In this document: positions 46,581 to 57,916 of the stretch, in pieces
Layout of the letters: each line of letters begins with the position of its first letter
How positions within the stretch are numbered: the first letter of the stretch is position 1
Position numbers and translations under genes: made by a program
The notes under the pieces: generated by a model
What the model was told of the DNA's origin: nothing
Seen by the model: only the letters and a program-made list of their open reading frames with translations
Database searches by the model: none
Origin: Leishmania mexicana MHOM/GT/2001/U1103
Lineage: Eukaryota; Euglenozoa; Kinetoplastea; Trypanosomatida; Trypanosomatidae
Assembly (NCBI RefSeq): GCF_000234665.1
Contig: NC_018316.1
Location: 186,001 to 250,000 of the forward strand
Length of the DNA: 64,000 nt
Direction: 5' to 3'

Positions 46581-48402
46581 AGCCCTCTGTCCCCCCCCCG
46601 CCTCCCCAAAAGAAAAAGTAGACAAAAAAATACAAAAAAATACAAATTCATCGCCCTCACCGACACACGAAAGGATCGGCGGCGAGCTCGGCAAGCGGAA
46701 AAAATAAAAATAAAAAGAAACGTAGAAGAGGGGATGTGAAAAGTGCCATCGTGTGAACATAGCGAGGTCCACATCCCGGGAGTGTGTGTGTAGATGTCTG
46801 GGAAGGTTGGGGATGCGCTAAGCTACCTCGACCCACTCGCCTCTTGTCATTCTTTCGATCCTTGGTCTACGCTTGAGAAATCCTGCCTCACCTCTTTATT
46901 TATTCGGACGCTCCTTAGGTTCTGCATCGCGCCCTCTTCACGTATGCGCGTGCGCGTGTGTGTTCTTGCTTTCGTGCTTAGTTTCGGTGAGGAAAACGTC
47001 CACCTCTCCGGACATAACCAGAAGCAGGGAGGAGCCGAAATCACTCGATAAAAAGTGCTCGGCGAGCGAAGAAGCGACGGCACAAACACCGGCACGTACG
47101 CCGAGCCGTGAAAACAGGCACAAAAACCACAGACATGGACGCACCCCCCTCGCCTGTTTAACAACGAGAAGAGCGTCAACAGAGAAAGAGCGCACGTGAC
47201 TGAACACGATGTTTTTTTTTTTGTTGTTGTTCCTTTCTCCTTATCCCGCGGGGACGCAAGGTAGGGAGAGGAGGAAAGGTGGGAGGAGGGAGGGCGTAGC
47301 GTGAACACACAGGAGAAAATAATAATAATAAGAAACACAAAAACTGCGCAGAGGGGAGAAGCGAGGAAAAATAAATAACTAAATAAATCAAAGAAAACGG
47401 AAGAGAGCCACAACTGAAAGAGCCATCACGAATTAACGACAGAAGAAAAAAAAAATTGGACACGGAATGGAGAAAGAAATACGCAGAGAGGTAAAAAAAA
47501 TGCAAAAAAAAGAAAGCCAACCGACACACCACAAACACACACACACACAGAAATAAAGACGGGAACAAACAGGAAATAAACTAATAATAGATAAATAAAA
47601 ACGAAGAGGCGAATGACACACATCCGGCAACACTCGAAACCGGCAGTTCCGCCCACCACCACCACAACGAACAATCATTCTGCTCGTGTGCGGGTTTTCT
47701 TTCCAGTTGTCGATGATACTCATCATTATAATAATACTAATAAAGAGGAAAATAAAATATTTTTAAAAAAGGATGAAAAAGAGAACTATCGCAATGGCAA
47801 CGCAAAAGCATCCCGCCCCCCCCCCGGGGGGAGGCACGGACTAGAGTGTGGGAGGGGGGAGGGGAAGGGGAAGGGGGGTGGATGTCGGTGGTGCACGACA
47901 AGAATAGAAAACACCGCAAAAGCCTCCGGAATGAGGGAAACACAAAAAGGTAGAAAAGGAAGACGACACACACACACACATGTTTATATGTACATATATA
48001 TATATATGTATTACATGAACAAAATCACGTGAAAGAGGCGAGAAAAAAAGGGACGACAGCAGAGGGCTGTGGGGCAGTACTAATAGCGACCACGCTGGAA
48101 GCTGAAACTGAGCGCAAGCGAAAACAGATAGGGTCACGTGAGATTGGAGGGGAGGGGAGGGAAATAAAACCAAACCAAAAGAAGAATGACGTGCGCGTTG
48201 AAATCATGAAAAAGGACACACAAACATTTTTTTGTAAAAAAAGGCCTGTAGCGACTAAGAGTGGAGAAAGACGGACAGCAGTATATACGAGCTGAGGGGA
48301 GTATCAGTGAACAGAAAAAAAAATACAAATCATCGAAAGCAAGCGCAAAGGTGCTCATACGGCCGCGCGCCAGTACACACACACACAAAAGAGGAAACGG
48401 AA

Positions 48403-48426
48403 ATATATATATATATATATATATAT
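48403..48426. repeat. (AT)12 microsatellite
   Basis: Twenty-four bases of uninterrupted AT. A second TA block starts about 35 bases further right. Confidence 0.95.
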
Positions 48427-50362
48427 GCACGGGTCACCACCGTCGATGAGCAGCATCGAATATATATATATATAAAGAAAATCATAACGCGCGCACATGA
48501 TGGAGACATTGAAAAGCAAAGAAACAGGCAGCGGAGTGGCGAGAATATAATAAAAAGAATAACGAACAAGTTGAAGGAGCCGTGTCGGAAGAGTGTCAGA
48601 GGGCGTGCACGAATTGAGAGGGAGACGGAGAGAACCAGAGTGATTACACGCAGAGACGCACACACGTGGAAGAGTGAGCAACCGATACCACCACAACCGA
48701 TCACACCGTCACCGATGCACAGACACGGGCAAGTGCGCGATACCGGCACAAATACAAGGGTTGACAGACAAGCACAGGCAGAGAGGAGTCATGGGGAAGC
48801 AGCCGAGGACGTTCAACAAAAAAAAGGCATGCGAAGACTGCGGAGGACAGCAGGAGGATAAACTACGTCGCATAAATATGTCACTGCTGCACGCATGCGA
48901 GTCCACGCTAGCTCGTCCATCTCTTTCATTTATCTTGCCCCTCCTTGTGGTTAGCTGTTTCTTTTTTCTTTTCGCGCTTCTCCACTGCTTGCGTTAGTGC
49001 GGGTGGTCTACACTTTTCCTCTCGCGCTCAACGCACTGCACTCTCCCTTCTCCCGTGCTCGTTCGCCTTCAACAGCAAGAAGGACAGCTGCCGCACTGCG
49101 GCCCTCCACTACCGCCATTCTCTCTTTCTCTTGCTCTCACTTTTACTTGGGAAACTGACAGCGGAAAAAAAAAGTGAAGGCATCCGTAGGGATGCCCTTC
49201 ATATGTTGTTTTTTTCCCCTCAGCCTCACACGTTTTCCTTTCCCTGCGCGTTCGTGCTCTTTCATCTTCAGCCTACCCGTTCCATCCCCCCCCCCTCCCT
49301 CTTAGACCCCCCATCCGTTGACACGACATGTACGCGGGCAGTGCACACCAGTGCAGCCACACACAGCCACACACATCCATATATACGCACATCCGTCCAC
49401 ACACACAAACTTTCGAGCGACTACGTCTCTGTCTGCTTATCCAATCATACATCGGCACACGCGTCTGCCGATTTCACTTTTCCATTTTTCCCTGGTTAGT
49501 TTGTTGCGTGTAAGAGGCGGAGGTGTGGGGTATATCCGTGGATGAATGAGGGGGTGGGGGTGAGGAGGAAGGGGGGCGTGGAGTGCACTGCACGTCGTCT
49601 GAAGTCGACAGAGAAGTACACAAAAAAAAGGGCGCGCATGGCGGATAGATTTCCCGCACAACGACGACGACAACAACAGATAAAAAAGAGCGTCGAAAGA
49701 AGGCACGAAAACGAACAAGCGAGAGAATTTTTTTTGTTGGTGGTGGTGTTGTTTGGGTTGGAAACGATGGAGGGAGGAAGGGAAGGTCTGCCATCTCGGA
49801 TAAGATAGTCCTCACGAGCCCTTCGCTTATCGGTAAATTTCGCAGCATGGCCCAGTACACGTTGTCTGCCTCATTTGTTCTCTTCGCACTATTTCGCTTG
49901 TGGGTGGCGCACCATAGCTGAGTAACTCTCTGTGTGTGTGTATGTGTGTGTGTGTGCGTGTGTGGCCGATGAGGCGAGGCAACCGCGGAGAGACCGAGAG
50001 TGGGAAGGAAGGGAAGGCTCCAGTGCCTTACGCCACGGGTGTACGCATTTGAGGAGTTGGTCTGTGTCTTCGAATCACTCGATCGCTGCGTCCTGCATCA
50101 TGGCATGAAGGTATCGTGCTGATGCGCCCCCTCCCTCTTTCGCAGATACAGCTTCCCCAGGACTCTTTGCATGCGTACTGGCGATCCGCCCCTCGCACCT
50201 GCCTCCATCAGCTGTTCCTCTTCACTCCCTGCTTGCTGGCACGGGGTGACTACAGTTGAGCTGCACCGACTGTAATGTGAGCCGCTTGATATGGAGAGGT
50301 GTTTGTGGATATGGCTATGTGGCACACACACACACACAAACGTGCACCACGGGCCGACCCCA

Positions 50363-51319
50363 TCAGTCGAACACGGCCATCTGCTGCGCCGCCCACAGCA
50401 TGGCTGCTGCCTGGGAGTTTTCCTCCTCAGTGCTCAGAAAAACGCCCTGCCCCTGCGGCTGTGGCTGCACCGCACGCTCAAAACGGTAGTGGGCCCCAAG
50501 CACTTTTTCTCGAGCGGCGCCTTCCCGAACATCGTGGAGAGGTGGCGGCACCGCTCGAGCGGCGCTGCCTTTGCCCGTGTACGGTTGGCGCTGCAGATGC
50601 CTCCACGACAGCTGCACCTCCTCCCTCGGAGAGGACGCGCTGTCTTCGAAGCTGCCCTGCAGCCACTCCACATCATCGCCAACGAGTCGCAGACCACAGC
50701 CGCTGACATTATTGCTCCGATCGGCGCCGCGGAATGACACGCACTGGCTGCCGCTGTCGTAGTTGCCGCCCCAGCGGTGCTGCTGGAGCGGGCGTGAGCC
50801 ACATGTACTGTGAGCCTCGGTGGGTGCAGGCATGATGGATGTGCTTGCCCCAGGAGTGGAGGAGGCATGAAGCGTCGGCATCACCACACCCCCCAGCGCC
50901 GCTGCGACAGCGCCTACGGCGGATGACGATGGCATTGAGCGGCCATAGACGTCCTCGGGCTCCTGCACCCCGGCAGATGTGAGCAGGGTACAGGAGAGGC
51001 AGTGCGGCATGAGGCCCAGGTGCGGGTCCTTTGGTTCAAGTCGTGTGTCGTTACTCCCGCTAGCGTTGTCAACGGCCGGGTGCTCCGGTTCCGAAAAGAG
51101 TGGCGGTGCGCCGTTGATGTGCGGCATTGTGAACTCAGAGGCGACGTCACTCCCGCTTACTGTGGCGATCCCGGGGGCGACGACAAGCCTCGCAATGCGT
51201 CTCGTGTTCGCTGATGAATGCGGCGCCGGCAACATCGCAGAGGACGCTGTGGGGGTGGTGATGGAGGGGCTGCTCGTCTGGAGTCGCTCAGCCATTTGTG
51301 TAGGCAAGTGTGCCATCAT
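50363..51319 (-). CDS. Hypothetical protein (318 aa), shortest candidate CxxC-family member
   Basis: Complete frame of 318 codons plus stop starting at the first of two adjacent ATGs (51319). Not recognised. A CLSC pair preceded by HLGLMPH and followed by TLLTSAG is at about residues 100-116, echoing PLGRFQGCHGC of the 607-codon protein and CPSC of the 784-codon protein. Residues about 175-260 contain several Trp, Cys and Gly (RWGGNYDSGSQCVSFRG, CGLRLVGDDVEWLQGSF) and look the most ordered. Then come AHYRFERAVQPQPQGQGVFL (about 277-296) and the C-terminus EEENSQAAAMLWAAQQMAVF. The last two segments resemble those in the 741-codon protein. No signal peptide or membrane span. Being compact and least disordered, it is the best member for structure prediction. 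Function unknown. Confidence 0.82.
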   Translation of the reverse strand: MMAHLPTQMAERLQTSSPSITTPTASSAMLPAPHSSANTRRIARLVVAPGIATVSGSDVASEFTMPHINGAPPLFSEPEHPAVDNASGSNDTRLEPKDPHLGLMPHCLSCTLLTSAGVQEPEDVYGRSMPSSSAVGAVAAALGGVVMPTLHASSTPGASTSIMPAPTEAHSTCGSRPLQQHRWGGNYDSGSQCVSFRGADRSNNVSGCGLRLVGDDVEWLQGSFEDSASSPREEVQLSWRHLQRQPYTGKGSAARAVPPPLHDVREGAAREKVLGAHYRFERAVQPQPQGQGVFLSTEEENSQAAAMLWAAQQMAVFD

Positions 51320-51336
51320 GCGTCACAAAGGCCCTA

Positions 51337-51352
51337 CTAGAGAGAGAAGCGG
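51337..51352 (-). promoter_or_regulatory. Probable trans-splice acceptor of the 318-codon gene
   Basis: The minus strand reads GCCGCTTCTCTCTCTAG with AG at 51338-51337, 17 bases before the ATG at 51319. A longer T-rich block (TTTTTTTTTATTATTTTCG) lies just upstream. The predicted 5' UTR is very short. Confidence 0.6.
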
Positions 51353-52070
51353 CACTCGAAAATAATAAAAAAAAAGGGATGCGCACAACGCGGAGCACGT
51401 GCGAGGGGAGAAGGGGAAAAAAAACAAGGAAGCTGTAAACGACAACGCAAGCGCCGAGACGACGGGCGACACACACACACACACACAGCGGGCAACAATG
51501 GAAAGACGAAAAATATGCTGGTGGGGAGAGAGGGAGAGGGGAAGAGGAGGGGGTTTCCTATCCTCGAGAGTCAGGTAAAAAAAAAAAGCCTCCAACCACG
51601 ATGAAGAGATAACACACGCACGCACACACGGGAGGGAGACAGAGAGAAGCTGATCGCGCAAACGGAGCTAAAACGAAATTCAAAGACAAAAAAAAGAAAA
51701 AAACGTAAGAAGAGTTGAAGGGGAGGAGCAACCGAGAAAGTGGGGGAGAAGATACCACACAAGCCACGCGCAAAGGAAGAAAGCTAGGCACAAGCGAAAG
51801 TGGAAGAGCGTGCAGGAGCAGCAGCAGCAGCAGCACAGAGAGAGAGAGAAATGAAAATAAAATAAAATAAAAAATAAAAGAGAGCGCACGCCAACACGCG
51901 CGAGAGCAAAACGGGAACCGAAAAACAAGAAATGACAGAACAACCGCACACACGCACGCACGCATGCACACACACACACAGACAGACGAGCGAGGGAGGA
52001 AACCAAAAACACCAAAACAAACCGCCCGAGTAAACTCGAAGGAGAGAGGGCGAGACAGACGGGAGTTCTC

Positions 52071-52113
52071 GGTGGTGCTGGTGCTGGTGCTGGTGCTGGT
52101 GGTGGTGGTGGTG
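52071..52113. repeat. (GGTGCT)n then (GGT)n repeat
   Basis: About four GGTGCT hexamers followed by about five GGT triplets on the plus strand. Confidence 0.9.
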
Positions 52114-52365
52114 AAAAAGCCGAACACAACGAGAATGGAAATAGCACACACACAATACGCTACACCGCACAGCACACACCTCAACGAGTTAGGACAGAGG
52201 GAGGGCAAAAGGCGGTGTGGAGGCCGAGGGTGCGAGGGGGAGAGGGCTTGATAGTGAGCACGAAATTTAAATGAAAGAAGAAGAGCTTATCCTTTTCCTT
52301 TCGTTCACCGACAGAGAGAGAGATATGCAATGTATCTGTGTTTGGGTGAAGCTATATACAGAGAC

Positions 52366-52392
52366 AGACAGGCAGGCAGGCAGGCAGGCAGG
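52366..52392. repeat. (GGCA)n tetranucleotide repeat
   Basis: Six GGCA/CAGG units after two GACA units on the plus strand. Confidence 0.9.
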
Positions 52393-55340
52393 TGAAACCA
52401 GAAAACGAAGTTGATTCACCAAAACAGCGCACAAAACGGAGGAAAGGGTTCGGAAGAGACGACAGAGTGAGGGGAGAAGGGAGAGAGGGAGAGGGAGGAG
52501 CGGGATAAAGGCCGAGGGAAACTGTGAGCGGAGGCTGCGCGCACCCAACTAGAGCACTCCAAACACAGATCGTAAAAAAGACAAGAGGCAGGGAGTGGCG
52601 GACGCAGTGGGGCGGTAGCACTGATAGGGCGAGCGGCAACCGCGAAACGCGAAACGCGAAGCGCGAGGCTGTTTTTTTCTCCCGTTTCCGAAGAAGAGAG
52701 AAGAGAGGCGAGGCAGACACGCACTACGCCTGAGCGTGGAATGCAGAGGGGAAGAGACGATGAAGGCGCGCTCCAGAAAAAGCAGCGTCTGTAAGACCTC
52801 TGTATGTATGTGTGTGTGTGTGTGTGTGCAGCGGAAAGGGAAGAAAATTACAAGTTGATGAGCGGCACACGAGCGAGAGGCGAAAAGAAAGTGCGAGGGC
52901 GTTGGTTTCTGGCGAGTGAGCTGAAAGGGGGGAGGGAGAGAGCACCTCTTGTGGTCTGGCGATGGTTGTGCTTCCCTTTCTTTTGGATGAAGGAGGGCTG
53001 AAGGCGGCAAAGAAAAGAAAGAGCGCACGAAAACGTGGGAGAGGCAGAGGTGGGTGGGAGGGGGGGAGGGCAAGAGTGATGAGGAGAGGGCGGCGCGCGG
53101 TGAAGAATTCTCCAAGGAAGGAAAGTGAAAAGGAGTGAGAGAGGTGAGATCAATGAAAAACTGAACAGAGACGGAGGAAAACCCCGAAAAATGAAAAACG
53201 TTTGAATTACAAGAAAAAAAAACGAACGAAAAAGACGGGAGGAGATTCGGAACAATTAGTGATAAATATAAGGGAGCTGTGCTTGGCAGGGCAGTGTGGG
53301 TGAGGAGTGCGGTGTGTGTTTTGTTTTTTGTAGGAGGGTGGTGGATGCCGTTGTGTAGGCATGTATATGTAGGGGTGGGGGTACGCGAGGTCCACGCCAG
53401 CATCACGATGAGAAAGAGGGATGAAGGAGGCACGTGGAAGAGAGAGAGGCAGCACAGGAACAATCAGGGGCAAAGGGGGGAGGGCCCGTTCACAGGACAG
53501 GCATCCTGAGGCTGGTAATCGTCTACGCACGTGCGCGTGGATGCTTCTGCGTAGCGTGAAAGCATCCACAGCAAGCGCTCTCACACACACTACACGGTAC
53601 CCCCTCCTCTGGACTTTACACCAGCACCACGATCGAGGGATATCACCACACTTCCCACGTGAAGCCGATATGGGGGGAGGGGGGGTAGAGAGGAGATGGA
53701 GAAGTGCCCAAGGATTTGTACACTCGCACGTGCGTATTGGGTCGATGAGTGAAGGGGCGGCGTAAAAAAGAAGGAAGATCCAAAGGTGAAGCGGCTGCTA
53801 CACTCGGTGACGATTCTTATCTTGCTTGCCCTGCATGTGTTCGATCCTTCATTTATTCATGTTTTTTTTATCCGTTTGGGTGAGTGCCCGACTATCCTTC
53901 CCGCTCTCTCCCGCCCCCCCCCCTTCCCTCTTTCCTCCTCCGCCGATAGAAGTGGAGAGGGAAAAGAGAGGGAAGAAGAAACAACCCAAAGAAGGTGGAC
54001 GCTACGCGACGTTTGACATCCGTCAACTCGCAAATACCGTAGGCAAGACGCCGCGGGGATGCATCCAAGCAGGCAACATGGAGACACGCACACGGGCCAC
54101 AAAAGGAAGCAAAACACAGTCGACGACGACGACGACGACGCTGCTGCTGCTTGAGCTGCGTTCTCCCAACTCCTCTCTGGGACTTCCGCCCCTCATGACG
54201 GAGAAGAAACACAACTGCAAGAGAGGCAGGTAAAGGAGGACAGAAACCGGAAGAACAGAGAGGCACCTCCCCCCCCTCCTCCGCTAATAAGAAAGTAAGC
54301 TCATGGCGCATGCAGACACGCTAAGAAAAGAAAACGTCGACGCGCATGGTGGAAAGTGCCGCCAAAGACCTGCCTTTTCCTATCTTTCGAGTAGTACGTG
54401 GCGATATGTGTTGGCTGGTACGTGAGTCTATGTCCGATGCGTGTGCATATGCGTCCCAGCACCGCTCTCTCCCTCACGTTTTTCATTTCGTCACATGTAC
54501 CTTAGCTAGGTGTGGGTTGCACGCATGCGTGGTGTGCGTATATATGTATATGCCCATGTATCCCTCTATATATATATATATCTATGGGTACTTGAATATA
54601 TATATAATGGATATATAGATGTGTGTGCGTGTTTTCCTTCCTTGTTCTTTCGCTCCCTGGAGTGTCTGTCGGCAAGAAGCCACACCGCACCCTCTTGTAC
54701 CACCCCATGGAACAGGAAGTGTGCGCCCACACACACACACATACATACAAAGAATTCCCTCTCTGTTGTTGTATCCTTCTCCTTTCTGTGCGTGTATGTG
54801 CGTTGGTGCCTCTCTTCTCGCTCGTCGCGGGAGAGCGTGGGAGGGAGGGCGAGGGGGCAGAACGGCACGGCAAGAGAAGAGCCCTAGATAGATGTATGTA
54901 GGAGGGGGAGGCAGACACAACGGACAAAGCGAAAAAGAGTTACAAGATCGACGCGCTCAGAAACACTGAAACACATAACTCGTACATAGAAGAAAACCCA
55001 CGCACAACCACGCACTGCTAGAGAAAGAAGTCGTTGAAAATAAAAAAGCACGGGAGAAGTTGAGCGGCACCCAGCGCTGATGCCCTCATAGCACTTCCCT
55101 CGTTGGCCTTGTCTGGCAATGTTCTGTCAAAACCTAAAATGTGTCCTCGTCTTTCATAGCGGAGGGAGGGGAGAGAGCGTTCGTGTTTCGGGCGTTGTTG
55201 TCGTCCCAAGAAGCATCCCGTCCCACCCACCGACACACACACGCACGCACAGACACGCACGCACACACAAAAATGCACGCGAGAGAATAAAAGAGGAGCA
55301 CACCCAAATCGAACAGCGAAGACGAAAAAAAAAGAAAAGG

Positions 55341-55359
55341 GGCGGCGGCGGCGGCGGCG
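55341..55359. repeat. (GGC)6 microsatellite
   Basis: Six GGC triplets in non-coding DNA directly after an A/G run. Confidence 0.9.
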
Positions 55360-57159
55360 CGCAGGGAGGAGGATGTGATCAACGAGGTGCGGAAGGCAAT
55401 AAACTATTACAAAAAAAAAAGAAAGACACCGCAAGGACAGAGAGAGAGGGGGAAAGAGGGAGACGCAGTAGGAGCGAGAGGATCAGAGGGCGGCATCATA
55501 ACCAACTTAAGAATATACATATATATACATATGCATATATAAAGCACACACGCACACAGGGAGCTAAAGGCGAGTAGCATTGGATACGTACAACACAGCG
55601 AAGGACAGAACAGACAAAAGCAGTCGAGGGTGAGAGGCGTGGGATGGGAAGGAAAGGGATGTACAACAGAAATCTAAAAACCAAAGGAGAGAGAGAGGGG
55701 GGGAGTGGAGTGGAGTGCTGTCGGAAAGAAAACATAGCACACACACACACACACGGAGAAAGAAAAAAAAGGAAATCGACTAGATAAGCCCGAGAGAGAG
55801 AGGGAGGGAGGGGGGCGGGTTCAACTCAGCCACGTACACACACACACACGGACGTGCGCCCGTCCAAACAAGGAGAGCATCACTTTGCCTTTTATTATTA
55901 TTATTCATTTTCCGTTTATTGGTTGTTCCGTTATTCCGCAAAGGTAGCTAGAAAAAGAGCATGGGAGAAAGAGTAGGAGATGACCAGGAGGGCTTCATGG
56001 GGAGGGTGGGGGGAGGGGAACGACACTAAGCAGGAGGGTCTCGAACGAAGCCAGGACAATAACTAGAGAAACCGACCGTGACGCCGCACTGCACCCCGCT
56101 CCCCCCCCCCGCCGCCGCCCACCCCTAAAACATCTCCAGCAGCTTCTTTCGAATGGTAAGGGCTCCACCTCCTTTCATTTCATTGTTGACTTTTGACATG
56201 GGGGAGGCTACTTGGCTAGAAAAAATACATCTTCCTTGGAGTCTTCGACGTGGGTGTGGAGGGGGAGGGGGAGGGGTGCTCGTGCGAAGATCCGCTACTG
56301 CTCCCAAAGCCATCACCTAGCAAGCCACCCCTCTTCCCGTCCTCGGCTTCCCTCATTTCACTTTATCCTTGAATTGTCTGTCAAGTGCAGAGAAAAAAAA
56401 ACGAACGCCGCTTCAGCTGAAAGAAGGTGTGAACAAAGCGTGGAGGAAGGGAGGTGATGGGGGGGGGCACACACAGGGGAGCAGCGAAACCGAAAAGACG
56501 AAAAAAAGAGCACAAAACAATGCTCGCACACACATGGGGCAAGACACTTCTGTGTGATGGACGAAGAAAAGGATGAAGAAGCTCTTGTGGTGAGTGAGAG
56601 GAAGGCAGGTGGAGATAGGGTCAAGTGAGATAGGTGGGGAGGGGAGGGGGACAGACGAACTACAAAACCAAAGAGAAAGCAGCACGTGGCCCGGAATGGA
56701 AAAGAGAGGGCGAGGACGAGGAACAAAAAAAACAAAGGAATGGATGCCATCTGATTCAACGGTGAATAGCATGGCGCATCCACACACAGACACACACACA
56801 CACACACACAGCAGTGCAAATTTCAAGAGACAAGAAAGCAACACATAAAAAAAAACAAATGGGGAGAAGGGGAGCGGTACAAGATAGTTGCGAGGAGAAC
56901 AGGGAGGGGGAGAAGAGGCACAAGACCTAGACAGAGAGAAAGATGGAAAGAGAGAAGTGCGGGGCACAATGGAGGAGAAGGGAAGGACAGAGATACGGAA
57001 GAAAAATGAAAAAGGAAAGGACGGAAAGGTTTTACCATGTCATATGAGCAATGCTGCTAAAGGACCAACACACACACGCGCACGACAAGAGAGAGGGGTA
57101 GAAAGAAAAAGTGCAGCATAATAATAATAATAACGAAAGCACACACAATACAGACAAAG

Positions 57160-57177
57160 GGATGGATGGATGGATGA
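57160..57177. repeat. (GGAT)n repeat
   Basis: Four GGAT units on the plus strand, preceded by (ATA)n near 57119-57133. Confidence 0.85.
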
Positions 57178-57916
57178 AGAGAAAGCTGTTGCTGCACGCC
57201 CGTCCCCCCCTCCTGGTGCCGGCCTCGCTCAGAGAGCAATGCACACGCTCTATGTGCACACAAGCACGCACAGAAGAGCTTGCGCATACACGAAAGGCAC
57301 ACATAAAGGTGGCGATTTTTTTTCTCATATGGTGCGCATGTTTCTCCTGCGTGACTACGCGTTGCTGCATGCCTGTGTTGAAAAAGGAGAGGGAAGAGGG
57401 GGCGTGCAGGTCCACGCCACCACATGTCGGAACAACTTCTTCATGAGGGGATGGAGGGGCATCGGGACAGGAGACATGACCCCCCCCTCCTCCTCATCTT
57501 GCTCTGTGTGCCTCCGCGGCCACACCACCATCACCTATCCCACACAGACACACATCCACCTCGCTTCCTTTCCGTGTAGTCGACCAAGCGAGGCGTCGGT
57601 CTGCAACAGAGAGGACGTGGTGAGGAGGGAGGAGAGGAACGAAGAAAGCGGCAAACAAACAACACACGTCTTTAGCAAGTACACCGCCCAACATCACATC
57701 AAGTAGGAAAAACTGTAAGAGCAGCATGCAACGCGCACGCACACCAACAAGGACTCTTGGCTGCAGCTTTCACAGCAGCAGCAGTACCCCCCCCCTCCCT
57801 CTCCCCCCTCCACACACGATAAAGCCCTCATCCACCGCCAAGAGCAGACATACCCAGCCCCAGAAGGAGAAGGCGTAGAGGAATTAAGATCGAGCGTCTC
57901 GCCACCGGCGCTCTCG

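Larger units (their letters stand above)
31998..50362. other. Very long gene-poor spacer (about 18 kb) with two assembly gaps
   Basis: No convincing gene in 18 kb. The sequence is largely purine-rich on the plus strand, dense in (CA)n, (TA)n and A-rich runs, with pyrimidine-rich plus-strand islands at about 45330-45640, 45930-46280 and 48890-49500. Two complex, GC-rich islands stand out (34.2-36.0 kb and 38.6-39.3 kb; separate entries). The many overlapping open frames on both strands have repeat-derived translations. Two 100-N gaps mean that genes could be missing from the assembly. Confidence 0.7.
51339..57916. other. Intergenic spacer of about 6.6 kb
   Basis: No gene supported. It contains a (GGTGCT)/(GGT) repeat, a (GGCA)n repeat, (TA)n near 54568 and 55514, (GGC)n, (GGAT)n, and long purine runs on the plus strand, with a pyrimidine-rich plus-strand island at about 53800-53930. 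Open frames such as 52549-53463 (-) translate to Ser/Pro/Phe/Leu repeats. It must include the 3' UTR of the 1448-codon gene at its right end. Confidence 0.7.
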
